From positions 62,001-126,000 of the forward strand of contig NZ_JAHKQF010000013.1 in the NCBI RefSeq assembly GCF_018860965.1: 64,000 nt of DNA, written 5' to 3'. The translations under genes were made by a program, and so were the position numbers. Positions 40,218-51,169 of the stretch are shown here, piece by piece. How positions within the stretch are numbered: position 1 is the stretch's first letter; the number at the start of each line of letters is the position of its first letter. This DNA is from Alteromonas sp. C1M14. GTDB lineage: Bacteria; Pseudomonadota; Gammaproteobacteria; Enterobacterales; Alteromonadaceae. The notes below the pieces were generated by a model, which saw nothing but the letters and a program-made list of their open reading frames with translations, was not told the DNA's origin and did not search any database.

Positions 40218-41870
40218 ATGGCATTACATCCAGAAGCAGGGAAACCTGCATCACCTGAACAGCTGATTAATGTACCTGAACTTATTACCCAGTATTTCTC
40301 TTATCAGCCTGATAAAAACGATCCGGCTCAAGCGGTGAGTTTTGGTACATCGGGACATAGAGGAACAGCACAAAATGCCACCTTTACTGATGTGCATATT
40401 GCGGCAATTTGCCAAGCGCTAGCTGAGTACCGTGAAGGTGAAAAGATCACCGGTCCGCTTTATATTGGTAAAGATACTCATGCTTTATCTGAACCGGCAA
40501 TGATTACTGCTATTGAAGTATTGGCTGCCAATGGTGTTCAGGTTGTTATTCAGCGCAGTGATAATGCCAGTCGAGGCTATACACCTACTCCGGTGATCTC
40601 TCGGACAATCATTCGTTACAATCGAGAAGGTCACGATGGTCTTGCCGATGGTATCGTCATTACGCCGTCTCATAATCCGCCTTCAGACGGTGGCTTCAAA
40701 TATAATCCGCCTCATGGTGGTCCTGCTGACAGTAATGTTACCTCTCTTATTCAAGACCGAGCCAACGCAATTATCGCGCAAGATAATCAAGAGGTTAAAC
40801 GGTTACCTATTCAGCAGCTTCTGGCAGAAAATAAAGTTTGCCAAGCCGATTTTATGGAACCCTACATCGATGATTTAGCCGATGTGGTTGATATGGCGGT
40901 TATCGCAAAAGCTAAACTCAAATTAGGTGCCGATCCACTCGGTGGTGCTGGAGTCGGGTATTGGGACCGCATTGCCGAGAAATATGGTCTCGATATCACG
41001 GTGGTAAACGAAAAAGTGGATCCTCAATTTGGCTTCATGCGCCGAGACAAAGACGGCAAGTTGCGTATGGATTGCTCGTCGGCCTATGCCATGGCAGGGC
41101 TTATCGAGCTAAAAGACCAATTTGATTTGGCTTGGGGTAATGATCCTGATTTTGACCGTCACGGCATTGTTTGCCCTAGTAACGGCCTGATGAATCCCAA
41201 CCATTATTTAGCGGTGGCCATCAATTATTTGTATTCTCACCGTCCAGATTGGTCGGCAAGTATGAAGATTGGTAAAACCTTGGTTTCCAGTTCGATGATA
41301 GATCGTGTAGCGGCAAATTTAGGCCGTGAAATTGCTGAAATGCCAGTGGGCTTTAAATGGTTTGTGTCAGGGTTAAGTGATCAAGAGATTGGTTTCGCCG
41401 GAGAAGAGAGCGCCGGTGGGATTTACCTGCAAAAAGATGGTCAAACTTGGGCCACGGATAAAGACGGGTTTATTATGTGTTTGTTAGCGGCTGAAATTTT
41501 AGCCGTAACGGGTAAAGATCCCGGCGAGCACTACGCTGATTTAGAAACTCAATTTGGCTCGCCCTGTTACCAGCGGGTCGATGTGGCGGCGTCACTCGAA
41601 GAGAAAGCCAAGCTTTCTGCGATGGATAAATCGGTAGTAACCAGCGAACAATTAGCCGGTGAGCCGATAACCGCTGTACAAACTCATGCACCAGGTAACA
41701 ATGCCGCTATTGGTGGGGTTAAAGTTTCTACTGAAAATGGTTGGTTTGCAGCACGCCCATCAGGCACTGAGCAGATCTATAAAATTTACGCAGAAAGCTT
41801 CAATGGTGAAAGTCACTTACAGTCTTTAATTAAAGAAGCGGAAGAACTAGTGGCTAAAATTATTAAATAA
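40218..41870 (+). CDS. pgm: Phosphoglucomutase (alpha-D-glucose type)
   Basis: Interconverts glucose 1- and 6-phosphate. 550 residues. The phosphoserine loop is in IVITPSHNPPSDGGFKYN (about 150-165), metal site DPDFDRHGI near 310, sugar-binding GEESAGG near 395, phosphate-binding RPSGTEQIYKIYAES at the C-terminus. The seqA-pgm pair matches E. coli, and glgP follows, linking it to glycogen turnover. Confidence 0.97.
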   Translation: MALHPEAGKPASPEQLINVPELITQYFSYQPDKNDPAQAVSFGTSGHRGTAQNATFTDVHIAAICQALAEYREGEKITGPLYIGKDTHALSEPAMITAIEVLAANGVQVVIQRSDNASRGYTPTPVISRTIIRYNREGHDGLADGIVITPSHNPPSDGGFKYNPPHGGPADSNVTSLIQDRANAIIAQDNQEVKRLPIQQLLAENKVCQADFMEPYIDDLADVVDMAVIAKAKLKLGADPLGGAGVGYWDRIAEKYGLDITVVNEKVDPQFGFMRRDKDGKLRMDCSSAYAMAGLIELKDQFDLAWGNDPDFDRHGIVCPSNGLMNPNHYLAVAINYLYSHRPDWSASMKIGKTLVSSSMIDRVAANLGREIAEMPVGFKWFVSGLSDQEIGFAGEESAGGIYLQKDGQTWATDKDGFIMCLLAAEILAVTGKDPGEHYADLETQFGSPCYQRVDVAASLEEKAKLSAMDKSVVTSEQLAGEPITAVQTHAPGNNAAIGGVKVSTENGWFAARPSGTEQIYKIYAESFNGESHLQSLIKEAEELVAKIIK

Positions 41871-41923
41871 ACGGTAATTTAGCAATAAAAAATAACTTTA
41901 TTGTTAGCAGGATGTTAAATGCA

Positions 41924-41953
41924 AGGGCGCCCATGAAAATGTGCGCCTTTTTT
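41924..41953 (+). terminator. Terminator after pgm
   Basis: GGCGC stem, 12-base loop, GCGCC and six T. Separates pgm from glgP. Confidence 0.8.
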
Positions 41954-42089
41954 CGTCGTTTTTAACATTAAAATTACAATAACATTGGGTACCTACTGCT
42001 ATATTACTGTCATGAAAAAGTGTTTATATGTAATCTAATTACAGCTTTTGGCACTTTTGGCTTATTGCTAGACGAGAGTGAGAACAACG

Positions 42090-44579
42090 ATGAATGCAAA
42101 GACAGATAAAAAAGTGGGGGCGTCATCCGTCGCCAACGATACCATCGCGAAAAAAGAGTTCAAAAACGCGATCATCCAACATCTTCATTGCACCCTAGGT
42201 ACGGATGAAAACAAAGCCAATAACCATGCTTGGTGGAAAGCGACCTGCGCCACCATGCAAGAGCAGGTTCTAGAAGGCTTACGTAAAACCCAAAAAAGCC
42301 ACTATTTGAACGACACCCGCGCGGTACATTATTTTTCTGCTGAGTTTCTAATGGGCCGGTTGTTATCTAACAATCTGCAAAATTTCGGCTTGTTTGACGT
42401 TGCGAGTGAGGCTTTAAAAGAGCTTGGGGTAGAACTGACCGACATTATGGAAGAAGAACCCGACATGGCGTTGGGAAATGGCGGGTTAGGGCGATTAGCC
42501 GCGTGTTTTATAGACTCTCTGGCCACCATGGAATTACCTGCCATCGGTTACGGTATTCACTATGAACACGGCCTCTTTCGCCAAGAAATTCAAAATGGTG
42601 CACAAATTGAACGTCCAGATAGTTGGCGTGATTTTGGTAACCCCTGGGAGATATGTCGTCCTGAATCTATTCAGCAGATTTCTCTTTATGGTTATGTCGA
42701 AACTAAATACGGCGAAAATGGCCGTATTCAAAAAGAATGGCATCCAGGCTTAATTGTGAAAGGGGTGCCTTGGGATATTCCCGTTGTGGGCTATGGCGGC
42801 AAAACGGTAAACGTACTGCGTTTATGGAAAAGTGAAGCCTCCCATTATTTTAATTGGGATGTATTTAATGCCGGTGGATATGTTGATGCCCAACGTGAAA
42901 ATATTCAGGCAGAAACCATCTCTAAGGTACTGTATCCCAATGATGAAACAGAAGCGGGTAAAGAACTGCGACTTATTCAGCAGTATTTTTTCTGTTCCTG
43001 TTCATTAAAAGATATCATTCGACGCTACAAACGGGCTCATGGCGATGACTGGAGCCGGTTTGTTGAACAGGTTGTGATCCAACTTAACGACACACATCCA
43101 GCGATAGCCATTCCTGAGCTTATGCGTATTTTGGTGGATAGGGCCGAATTGGATTGGGACAAGGCGTGGGATATTTGTACTCAGGTTTTTGCTTATACCA
43201 ATCATACCTTACTGCCCGAAGCATTGGAAAAATGGCCAGCCAGAATGATTGAGAAAATTCTGCCTCGACATTTAGAAATTATTTATGAAATAAACCATCG
43301 CTTTATGTCGTTGGTGGATAAAAAGTGGCCTGCTGATAACAGTAAAAAAGCCGCGCTATCTATTATTGAAGAAGGTAGCGAAAAAATGGTGCGCATGGGG
43401 CATCTATCGGTGATCGGCGCCTTTGCGGTAAACGGTGTTGCAGAAATTCACTCGAAATTAGTGAAACAAAACCTCTTCCCTGAATTTGATGAACTATGGC
43501 CAGGAAAGCTCACTAATGTGACTAATGGTATTACTCCCCGTCGATGGCTAAAAGCGTGTAATCCGTCACTGTCTAAATTGATTGATAAGAAAATCGGTGC
43601 CGATTGGCCAACTCAACTCAGTAAGCTTGAAGGCTTGGTTAAATACGCGAATAACAAAACGTTCCAGAAACAGTTTATGAAAGTAAAACTGGAAAATAAA
43701 AAGCGTTTAGCGGCAGAAATTAAGTCATCTATGGGCATCGATGTGGATGTGAATGCCATTTTTGATGTGCAAATTAAACGATTACACGAATACAAACGTC
43801 AACACCTGAATTTATTGCACATTATGTCGCTTTATCGACGCCTGTTAGAAAACCCTGATTACGACATGCACCCACGGGTATTTATTTTCGGCGCAAAAGC
43901 CGCACCGGGCTATAAATTAGCAAAAGATATTATTTACGCCATTAACAAGGTGGCAGATAAAATCAATAATGATCCACGGGTGAACGGCAAAATAAAAGTG
44001 GTGTTTTTGCCTAATTATCGGGTTTCTTTGGCAGAGAAAATGATCCCAGCGTCGGATCTTTCTGAACAAATTAGCACTGCCGGAAAAGAAGCGTCTGGTA
44101 CGGGTAATATGAAATTGGCGTTAAATGGGGCGCTGACCATCGGTACGTTAGATGGCGCAAATATTGAAATTGCCGAAGAAGTGGGTGAAGACAATATCTT
44201 TATTTTCGGCCTTACCGTTGATGAAGTTCATGGGTTAAACGCCAAGGGCTATAATCCCTATGATTACTACTACAAAGATGCCGAAATTAAAGCCATATTG
44301 GATTGGCTAGAAACCGACTATTTTACCCCAGGAAAACCGGGCGCATTGGTATCGATAAAACAAAGTTTATTGGATCATGGTGACCCGTACTTGGTATTAG
44401 CGGATTTTCGTGCCTACTCAGATGCGCAAAAACGGGTAGACGAAGCTTATCGAGACAAAGAGCGTTGGGCACAAATGGCAATTATAAATACGGCCAAAAT
44501 GGGTAAGTTTACCTCTGACCGTTCGATAGCCGATTATGTCTCGCGGATATGGAAACTATCTTCTTGCGAGGTGCGTTAA
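42090..44579 (+). CDS. glgP: Glycogen/maltodextrin phosphorylase
   Basis: PLP enzyme releasing glucose 1-phosphate from alpha-1,4-glucans, which would feed pgm. About 829 residues from the ATG at 42090. A GTG 12 bases upstream is possible but has a poorer ribosome site. Signatures are [20 protein letters not shown] near 130 and the PLP-lysine motif [28 protein letters not shown] in two parts near residue 670. Confidence 0.95.
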   Translation: MNAKTDKKVGASSVANDTIAKKEFKNAIIQHLHCTLGTDENKANNHAWWKATCATMQEQVLEGLRKTQKSHYLNDTRAVHYFSAEFLMGRLLSNNLQNFGLFDVASEALKELGVELTDIMEEEPDMALGNGGLGRLAACFIDSLATMELPAIGYGIHYEHGLFRQEIQNGAQIERPDSWRDFGNPWEICRPESIQQISLYGYVETKYGENGRIQKEWHPGLIVKGVPWDIPVVGYGGKTVNVLRLWKSEASHYFNWDVFNAGGYVDAQRENIQAETISKVLYPNDETEAGKELRLIQQYFFCSCSLKDIIRRYKRAHGDDWSRFVEQVVIQLNDTHPAIAIPELMRILVDRAELDWDKAWDICTQVFAYTNHTLLPEALEKWPARMIEKILPRHLEIIYEINHRFMSLVDKKWPADNSKKAALSIIEEGSEKMVRMGHLSVIGAFAVNGVAEIHSKLVKQNLFPEFDELWPGKLTNVTNGITPRRWLKACNPSLSKLIDKKIGADWPTQLSKLEGLVKYANNKTFQKQFMKVKLENKKRLAAEIKSSMGIDVDVNAIFDVQIKRLHEYKRQHLNLLHIMSLYRRLLENPDYDMHPRVFIFGAKAAPGYKLAKDIIYAINKVADKINNDPRVNGKIKVVFLPNYRVSLAEKMIPASDLSEQISTAGKEASGTGNMKLALNGALTIGTLDGANIEIAEEVGEDNIFIFGLTVDEVHGLNAKGYNPYDYYYKDAEIKAILDWLETDYFTPGKPGALVSIKQSLLDHGDPYLVLADFRAYSDAQKRVDEAYRDKERWAQMAIINTAKMGKFTSDRSIADYVSRIWKLSSCEVR

Positions 44580-44604
44580 TTTATTTACAATTTACTGGCG
44601 TAAC

Positions 44605-44630
44605 ATCGGTTAACCTATTGGTTAACCGAT
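44605..44630 (+). terminator. Hairpin after glgP
   Basis: Eleven-base stem ATCGGTTAACC/GGTTAACCGAT, TATT loop, then TTCTCT. Probable glgP terminator. The rest of 44631-44884 is A+T-rich and shows no gene. Confidence 0.65.
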
Positions 44631-44884
44631 TTCTCTAAAAAACAAGCAGGCTACGGTCTGTTTTTTTGTAACTAAGGGTTTCTAAAGCATAGGAACTTGA
44701 CTGAACTTGTTTAAAATATATTTATTTTTATATTTAGTAACAATGAATTAGCGGGATTTTAATTGTGTAATTATTTATTTCAAACGGTGGTATCACAGGG
44801 TAAATAAAACTTGCCCGCTGTCAGACAACGTGTTTCTATAACACTATCGATTTAATTTGTATAACGCGTTTTTAAGTTGAAGTA

Positions 44885-46195
44885 ATGACTCGCCTGCATC
44901 AAAGCTTGGCCACAATTCCCAATCGGTACGCCTTTATTGATTCTATTGATAAGAGTGCAAATGAGTTTGATCATTTTGCTCTTATGTTGGTCGATATTGT
45001 GCGGTTTTCAGATGTTACTACCAGCCTGGGTATTCGGGTTGCTGACCGTTTTTTGCTGGAAGTGGCCAACCGTATTATTCTTTTGTTTGATGATGGGGCG
45101 TATTTTGGCCGTATTAGTGGTGATGTGTTTGGTATTGTATTTCCCAACATCACTCAAACCCAAGACCTTCAGGATCACTTTGATTATCTTGTTGAACACT
45201 TCAAAACACCCCTCCATCTAGATAACCATGCATTTATTGCTGATTTCAACGTGGGAGCAGTATGTGGCGCTACATCATCATTTGATTTAACGGCTTTTGT
45301 TTCTCGGGCAGAAGCGGCCCTGAAGCTAGCTAAAGAAAATAAATATCAAAATTTTCATATTATCTCGATGGCAGATAAAGCCGAAACCGGGCATAACCTT
45401 GCGTTAAAAGCCGATCTGAAACGGGCACTTTTAGAAAATGAATTAGAGCTTTACTACCAGCCTCAAATCGATTTGCAAACCCTTAAGATTGTGGGGGCAG
45501 AATGTTTATTACGCTGGAATCATCCCACCGAAGGCGTGTTGTTCCCCGGTCCATTAATTGAGGCTGCAGAGTCTTACAATATGATGAACGAACTGGCTTA
45601 TTGGACATTCGAGCAAGCCTTTATCAACATGATTCGAATGGACAGGCAGGGAATGAACGTTTCCCTATCAGTAAACATTTCGCCTACCCAACTTTATGAC
45701 AGTAAGCTGATCCCCACGCTACAGTTTCTCCGTGATAAATATAATTTGTCTCTTTCTCGGTTTGAACTGGAATTAACCGAAGATGTGGCCTTATCAAATT
45801 CACTGTTGGTGAAAAAACAGTTAAGTGAATTAAGCTCTTTGGGGGTTAACATTGCGGTGGATGATTTTGGTAAAGGATATTCTAATCTTGCCTATATTCG
45901 CGCGTTAGAAATTCATTCTTTGAAAGTGGATAAGACTTTCGTGATGGAACTTACAACGAATAATGTGAATAAAGCCATTATTCAGGCCGCTATGATGATC
46001 GGTGAAGCAAAGCAGTGTGAAGTTATCGCTGAAGGTATCGAAACCATCGAACAACTGCATATTTTAAGAGACATTGGTATTAAGGTAGGGCAGGGCTATC
46101 TGTTTTCTCGCGCTTTACCATTGCAAGGGTTTATACAACTCGCTGCGTCGGACATTATCGTGGGCGACTCGCCTTTACGGCGTAAGTTGATATAA
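44885..46195 (+). CDS. Degenerate GGDEF plus EAL protein, probable c-di-GMP phosphodiesterase
   Basis: 436 residues, no membrane segment or sensory domain. The N-terminal GGDEF domain (about 5-165) has SGDVF (78-82) in place of GGDEF, so cyclase activity is unlikely. The EAL domain (about 172-425) keeps E206 (in ECLLRW), NISPTQL, ELTEDVA, the metal-binding pair in DDFGKGYSNL, KVDK, AEGIE and GQGY, so phosphodiesterase activity is plausible. Monocistronic between glgP and astE. Confidence 0.9.
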   Translation: MTRLHQSLATIPNRYAFIDSIDKSANEFDHFALMLVDIVRFSDVTTSLGIRVADRFLLEVANRIILLFDDGAYFGRISGDVFGIVFPNITQTQDLQDHFDYLVEHFKTPLHLDNHAFIADFNVGAVCGATSSFDLTAFVSRAEAALKLAKENKYQNFHIISMADKAETGHNLALKADLKRALLENELELYYQPQIDLQTLKIVGAECLLRWNHPTEGVLFPGPLIEAAESYNMMNELAYWTFEQAFINMIRMDRQGMNVSLSVNISPTQLYDSKLIPTLQFLRDKYNLSLSRFELELTEDVALSNSLLVKKQLSELSSLGVNIAVDDFGKGYSNLAYIRALEIHSLKVDKTFVMELTTNNVNKAIIQAAMMIGEAKQCEVIAEGIETIEQLHILRDIGIKVGQGYLFSRALPLQGFIQLAASDIIVGDSPLRRKLI

Positions 46196-46266
46196 GACAG
46201 CCCTTGGTTGGTTTTTCTTAAACCAAAGGATAAACTCTTATTTTTGCGAAATAGAACAGGATAACA

Positions 46267-47310
46267 ATGCGAAGCCGATTGCTTGCTTATGGTGATTTCC
46301 TCAACCTTTCACGGTTTTCTCCTGACAATGTAACCGCTGACGAATTTATTTTACCGTCGGGGGTGAAAGTGAAAGTTGTGGGGCCCGGAATTATTCACTT
46401 CTATCCCCCAGATGTTTCACAGCGTCATCAATTTATCGTGCTATCAAGTGGTATTCATGGCAATGAAACCGCTCCTATCGAAATATGTGATGATTTAGTA
46501 AAACAAATATTGTTAGGTGGGTTTATACCGGCTCACCCTGTGATGTTTTTGTTTGGTAATTTAGACGCCATGGCCATCGCCGAGCGCTTTGTAGAAGAGA
46601 ATATGAACCGGCTTTTTGGTGCTCCTTATTCTGCCGATGCGCCAACCCAAAACAAAGAACAACAACGGGCTAAAGAATTAAAAAAAGCCGTCGCTGACTT
46701 TTTTGATAATGCGCCAGCACAGGCCGAGCGCTTACATTACGATCTACATACAGCAATTCGCGAATCTAAAAATGAGAAGTTCGCGGTCTATCCGTATTTA
46801 CATGGTAAATCCTACAGTGGTCGGCAACTGGCGATACTTAAAGCGTGTGGCGTACAAACCGTACTGTTATCCGCGTCACCCACCACCACCTTCAGTTATT
46901 ATTCGTCTTACTACTACCAGGCCCATGGATTTACCGTTGAATTAGGAAAAGTGCAAGCCTTTGGTCAAAATGATATGGCCAATTTTGCCGAGGTTCGCGA
47001 CACATTAAAGCAGCTTATTAGTCAGCGTACGCTGGCGGTAGATGACGATATTAGTGATGTGACCTTATATAAAATTAATCAGGTTATAAATAAGAACTGC
47101 GAAGATTTTGCCCTTCATTTTGCCGATGACATACCTAATTTTACTGATTTTCCTAAGGGGTTTTGTCTAGCCTCTGAGACCGGAGCCCGTTACGAGGCTC
47201 AGCGAGATGGTGAAGCCATCGTCTTCCCTAACGCTAATGTGGCTTTAGGACAGCGAGCTTTGTTAACCGTACTTCCCGTACAAGTAGGAGATATTGATGT
47301 TCAGTCTTGA
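46267..47310 (+). CDS. astE: Succinylglutamate desuccinylase
   Basis: Zinc hydrolase of the arginine succinyltransferase pathway, cleaving N-succinylglutamate to succinate and glutamate. 347 residues. Zinc ligands His and Glu lie in SGIHGNETAPIE near 60, His in DLHTAIR near 160, and a catalytic Glu in FTVELGKV. The other ast genes are not in the window. It overlaps the HIT gene by 14 bases. Confidence 0.92.
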   Translation: MRSRLLAYGDFLNLSRFSPDNVTADEFILPSGVKVKVVGPGIIHFYPPDVSQRHQFIVLSSGIHGNETAPIEICDDLVKQILLGGFIPAHPVMFLFGNLDAMAIAERFVEENMNRLFGAPYSADAPTQNKEQQRAKELKKAVADFFDNAPAQAERLHYDLHTAIRESKNEKFAVYPYLHGKSYSGRQLAILKACGVQTVLLSASPTTTFSYYSSYYYQAHGFTVELGKVQAFGQNDMANFAEVRDTLKQLISQRTLAVDDDISDVTLYKINQVINKNCEDFALHFADDIPNFTDFPKGFCLASETGARYEAQRDGEAIVFPNANVALGQRALLTVLPVQVGDIDVQS

Positions 47311-47713
47311 TCCTCGATTACAAAATGACTGTGTGCTTGTGCAAGATCTCGATCTTTGTCGTGTTTTACTGGCCAATGACAGTCAGTTTCCGTGGTTGAT
47401 TTTGGTTCCTCGAATAAAGGATGCGGTTGAACTTACGGATCTTAATTCACAGCAAATGGTCACCTATTGGGCTGAATCTTCGCTTACCTGTGATGTGTTA
47501 ACCCGTGTTTTTGAGCCCCATAAGCTTAACGTGGCGGCAATCGGTAATATTGTCCGACAACTGCACATACATCATGTAGCGAGATTTGAAAATGATGTAG
47601 CCTGGCCGGCCCCTATTTGGGGCAAGCAGCCGGCAGTACCTTACACAAAAGATGCCCTTGAAACGCGACTAACTACAATTAGAAATGCTTTTTTGGTACA
47701 GGAGAAATCATGA
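47297..47713 (+). CDS. HIT-domain protein
   Basis: 138 residues. Histidine-triad motif [10 protein letters not shown] near residue 96, with N-terminal PWLILVPR typical of HIT hydrolases/transferases acting on nucleotide phosphates. The ATG at 47297 follows AGGAG. Sits between astE and a YbjQ gene with overlaps at both ends, so probably co-translated. The substrate is unknown. Confidence 0.88.
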   Translation: MFSLDPRLQNDCVLVQDLDLCRVLLANDSQFPWLILVPRIKDAVELTDLNSQQMVTYWAESSLTCDVLTRVFEPHKLNVAAIGNIVRQLHIHHVARFENDVAWPAPIWGKQPAVPYTKDALETRLTTIRNAFLVQEKS

Positions 47714-48036
47714 TTTTAACTACGACTCCCACTATCGAGGGAAAAAACATCACCCAGTACCACGGTATTGTGATTGGCGAAGCCGTGATGGGAGCGAACA
47801 TGTTTAAAGATTTGTTTGCTTCTATTCGGGATATTGTGGGTGGGCGTTCTGGGGCTTATGAAGGCGAATTGACTAAAGCACGGAAGTTGGCATTCTCTGA
47901 GCTTGAACAAGAAGCTCGAACTATGGGGGCCAATGCCGTGGTAGGCATCGACATTGATTATCAGGTAATTGGTGAGAAAGGCAGCATGCTAATGGTGAGT
48001 ATTGCTGGCACTGCGGTTAAGATCATTGACGCATAA
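47710..48036 (+). CDS. YbjQ/UPF0145 family protein
   Basis: 108 residues with the family pattern [17 protein letters not shown], the acidic [22 protein letters not shown], and a C-terminal beta strand. The members form pentamers (DUF74/YbjQ) of unknown function. Overlaps the HIT gene by four bases and is convergent with ypfN. Confidence 0.9.
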   Translation: MILTTTPTIEGKNITQYHGIVIGEAVMGANMFKDLFASIRDIVGGRSGAYEGELTKARKLAFSELEQEARTMGANAVVGIDIDYQVIGEKGSMLMVSIAGTAVKIIDA

Positions 48037-48056
48037 AATCACAAACGACGACGGGA

Positions 48057-48197
48057 TTAATCTTCGTCGTCATCCCATTTTTTAGGTTTAAAGCCTTTTG
48101 GTACTTTAAAGCGTGACGAGGATTTCAGTAACAGTACGTTGCCAGCAATAAAGCCGACGGCAAGAATGATGATCACTATAAGCCAGCCGGTACTCAT
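48057..48197 (-). CDS. ypfN: DUF2897 small membrane protein, YpfN-like
   Basis: 46 residues: one membrane helix (WLIVIIILAVGFIAGNVLLL) and a charged tail KPKKWDDDED. In E. coli ypfN lies right after dapE. Here it follows the M15 peptidase gene with an ATGA overlap, the last gene of yffB-dapE-M15-ypfN. Function unknown. Confidence 0.8.
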   Translation of the reverse strand: MSTGWLIVIIILAVGFIAGNVLLLKSSSRFKVPKGFKPKKWDDDED

Positions 48198-48871
48198 ACT
48201 ATTCCCTCGTTTAACACATAACGATGATATAACTCATCTAGTCGAGAAAGCACCGCCGCTTTCCCTTCCATATCCGCTTCAGATAACACCCTTTCGAGCT
48301 GTTCGATATTACGGGCGTGTTCAAATTCGCTGGCACATTGTGAGTGAGTAAGATGCCAAAGTTCAACCGCAACACCCCCTTTATTTTCCATAAAAGGTCG
48401 TGCAAAACCAAACTCATGCAAGTTTTTATCAAGCCAACAGGCTAGGGCGTAGCAGGGGCCATTTTCACGGTATTCGGCATCCACTAGGTCGAAATTTTGC
48501 GACCAGTTATCAACCGAACGCTTATCGTACACATCGATATCCGTGCCCCAATGATGCCGACTGCCGCCAGGAAGTGCCGACCAGGTAAGTATAGCGTCGA
48601 TTTTCTCGTTATCGCTTAATTGACTGTGCTCAATAATTTCACCGTCAGTATCGAACAGGGTTGCATCGCCACGCCACTTACGATTCCAGATGGCAAGTTG
48701 ACGATGAAAATCCCGATAGCTACTAATCAGTTGGCAATCGATACCGTCGTTGTGTGCTGCGCTTTGCAGGGCTTGCCAAGCGGGTTTTACCTCTTTATGG
48801 ATAAGAAAAGAGGGTCCCACTTCACACAAATAGGGATTGTCGATACCTAACCATGCGTCGTGTTTACTCAT
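48194..48871 (-). CDS. M15-family D-alanyl-D-alanine carboxypeptidase-like protein
   Basis: 225 residues. Zinc ligands are visible as His/Asp in [11 protein letters not shown] near 105 and Glu/His in VELWHLTH near 170, the VanY/DdpX pattern. No signal peptide is apparent, so the protein may act in the cytosol or be exported by an unseen route. Overlaps dapE and ypfN by four bases each. DapE feeds diaminopimelate into peptidoglycan, so a link to cell-wall metabolism makes sense but is inference. Confidence 0.85.
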   Translation of the reverse strand: MSKHDAWLGIDNPYLCEVGPSFLIHKEVKPAWQALQSAAHNDGIDCQLISSYRDFHRQLAIWNRKWRGDATLFDTDGEIIEHSQLSDNEKIDAILTWSALPGGSRHHWGTDIDVYDKRSVDNWSQNFDLVDAEYRENGPCYALACWLDKNLHEFGFARPFMENKGGVAVELWHLTHSQCASEFEHARNIEQLERVLSEADMEGKAAVLSRLDELYHRYVLNEGIV

Positions 48872-49995
48872 GCCAGCAGTTTAACCATAATGCTGTAGTA
48901 AATATCTGCCAGTTCAACCAAATCGTCCATCAACACGCACTCGTTCACTTTATGAATAGTGGCATTAACTGGGCCAAGCTCTATGACCTGAGCGCCGGTA
49001 GGGGCGATAAAGCGTCCGTCGGATGTACCGCCGGCAGTAGACAGTTCGGTGTTTCTTCCTGTTACCTCTAAAATAGCGTGTTGGGTCGCTTCTACCAGGG
49101 CGCCAGAATCGGTCAAGAAAGGCTGACCATTGAAGGTCCAATCAATATGATAATCTAACTGATGGCCATCGAGTATATGGTTAACCTTTTGAATCAATTT
49201 TTGGTCGGTGACTTCTGTGGAAAACCGGAAATTGAAGCAGACGTGACACGCGCCGGGAATAACATTGCCCGCCCCAGTGCCAGCGTGAATATTCGATATC
49301 TGAAAGCTGGTGGGAGGGAAAAACTCATTGCCATGATCCCAGTGCGCCTGACTTAATTCACTAAGGGCTGGGGCAACATCGTGCACCGGGTTTTTCGCCA
49401 AGTGAGGGTAGGCAACATGGCCTTGGATCCCGTTCACGGTTAAATCACCGGTTAATGAACCCCGACGCCCATTTTTTACCACATCGCCCACCAGCGTGGT
49501 GGAAGAGGGTTCTCCCACAATACACCAGTCTATTTTTTCATTGCGCTCTTCAAGGGTATCAATAACCCGAGTGGTGCCATTAATGAATGGGCCTTCTTCA
49601 TCGCTGGTAATAAGGTAAGCAATGCTGCCACGATGATTGGGATAATCGGCAACAAATTTACGTGTGGCAACAAGCATAGCCGCCAAACTGCCTTTCATGT
49701 CGGCGGCACCGCGACCATATAAATAGCCGTCTTTTTCTGTGGCTTCAAAAGGAGGAGATACCCACGCGTCTTCAGGGCCACTAGGGACAACATCGGTATG
49801 ACCGGCAAAACAAAATAGCGGTGCTTCGGTGCCTCGGCGAGACCACAAATTGGTGGTATCTTCAAAAACCAGGGTTTCGTGGTCAAAGCCAGATTCATCT
49901 AACCATTCTTTCATGTAGGTTTGACAGCCCGCGTCTTCAGGCGTGACTGAACGACGATTAATGAGATTTTTTGCTACATCTACTACCTGTGTCAT
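48868..49995 (-). CDS. dapE: Succinyl-diaminopimelate desuccinylase
   Basis: Zinc M20-family enzyme of lysine/diaminopimelate synthesis. 375 residues. Metal ligands in FAGHTDVVP and [13 protein letters not shown], catalytic Glu in [12 protein letters not shown], and the dimerisation domain mid-protein. Overlaps both neighbours by four bases, giving the conserved yffB-dapE pair. Confidence 0.97.
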   Translation of the reverse strand: MTQVVDVAKNLINRRSVTPEDAGCQTYMKEWLDESGFDHETLVFEDTTNLWSRRGTEAPLFCFAGHTDVVPSGPEDAWVSPPFEATEKDGYLYGRGAADMKGSLAAMLVATRKFVADYPNHRGSIAYLITSDEEGPFINGTTRVIDTLEERNEKIDWCIVGEPSSTTLVGDVVKNGRRGSLTGDLTVNGIQGHVAYPHLAKNPVHDVAPALSELSQAHWDHGNEFFPPTSFQISNIHAGTGAGNVIPGACHVCFNFRFSTEVTDQKLIQKVNHILDGHQLDYHIDWTFNGQPFLTDSGALVEATQHAILEVTGRNTELSTAGGTSDGRFIAPTGAQVIELGPVNATIHKVNECVLMDDLVELADIYYSIMVKLLA

Positions 49996-50342
49996 AGGGC
50001 AAAAATGTCCTTATATTGTTCGGCTTTAAACCCTAAGAAATACTGATTGTTGTAATGTAAAACCGGGCGTTTAATCATTGCCGGATGGGCCAGTAATAGT
50101 GCCAGAGCCGTTTCTTTATTCAAAGACTGTTTATCTTCCTCGGGTAACTGACGATAAGTGGTGCCGCGCTTGTTGAGTAGATTTTCCCAACCGAGGTGAG
50201 ATTCTGTTTCAGCCAGCCAATTGGCATCAAGACCTTGTTTTCTATAGTCATGAAAAGCGTAATCAATATCATGTTGTTCTAGCCATTTTTTGGCTTTTTT
50301 TATCGTATCGCAATTGCTGATACCAAATAATGTTGTTGTCAT
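49992..50342 (-). CDS. yffB: ArsC/Spx-like protein YffB
   Basis: 116 residues, thioredoxin-like ArsC family: [31 protein letters not shown] with Cys10. The E. coli homologue YffB lies next to dapE, as here. It lacks the arsenate-reductase context, and its in vivo role is unknown. Confidence 0.92.
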   Translation of the reverse strand: MTTTLFGISNCDTIKKAKKWLEQHDIDYAFHDYRKQGLDANWLAETESHLGWENLLNKRGTTYRQLPEEDKQSLNKETALALLLAHPAMIKRPVLHYNNQYFLGFKAEQYKDIFAL

Positions 50343-50500
50343 AAATACACGTTGCCGCTATCTGTAATATTATCACAGAGTCTAAAGGAAGACTGTCGCC
50401 CAGTGCAACTGTGGAAAAGTGATATCCCTAAATTACAGCGTGTTAGTGTCTACACCGTGTTTTTTACTTATAACTAAGATGGCAAACACGATAAGGGCAA

Positions 50501-51010
50501 TTACACATAAACACCAATAACGTCATCATCTTGGGCCAGCCAATGTTTATTCGTGCTTAAGGTTAAACCTTGGCACTGATGTCCATTCATTAATGCGATA
50601 GCGCCGGTGGTTTGCATACCTTGTTGTTTCAGCCACAGTGGGTGTATATGCATAATGGCGTCACCTTTAGCCAGCTCATCGCCGGGTTTACATAGCCGTT
50701 CACATTTTTCGCCCATTAAGTGGTGCGTGTGTAGCGACAGGGTAATCAGTATTTTCAAGCCAAACACGGTACGCAAACGGACTTCGTAGCCCCGTTCAGG
50801 AAGAGTCTCTACTCGGCAAGCCGCTGGGGCGTAAAGGGTATGTCCTGAATAATGAAAGGGAACCGTTGGCCCCCAAATTTGTTGGCTAATAACCAAAGAC
50901 GTTACCGCCTCAAGAGAAAGTGGCTGCGCAGTGATCGGCGCAGCTAAGCCATGGTATTGCTTAAATTCATCGGGTGGTGAAGTAGTAAAGAACAACGGTA
51001 ATTGACCCAT
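50501..51010 (-). CDS. EIIA-Glc-like protein lacking the catalytic histidine
   Basis: 169 residues. The segment LKILITLSLHTHHLMGEKCERLCKPGDELAKGDAIMHI lines up with the active-site region of glucose-PTS IIA (Crr). The phosphorylated His of FVHFGIDT would be Thr (LIT), and the partner HAxG motif is not visible. It is therefore probably not a phosphocarrier. It may be a sensory or structural relative. Single gene, no PTS partner nearby. Fold assignment is by eye and moderately sure. Confidence 0.6.
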   Translation of the reverse strand: MGQLPLFFTTSPPDEFKQYHGLAAPITAQPLSLEAVTSLVISQQIWGPTVPFHYSGHTLYAPAACRVETLPERGYEVRLRTVFGLKILITLSLHTHHLMGEKCERLCKPGDELAKGDAIMHIHPLWLKQQGMQTTGAIALMNGHQCQGLTLSTNKHWLAQDDDVIGVYV

Positions 51011-51169
51011 TTTAATTATGCTAAAACCACCTTGTGATGAAAACCCTCATCAAAAAATTGCTATCAGATGGCGCGTAACTGTGTTAACGCTAACCTTAAT
51101 AGTAAAGCAAAAAGAGTAACGGAACCAACTTGGTTGTGGTTATACAGTTTGCGCACAGAAAATCTCGTG

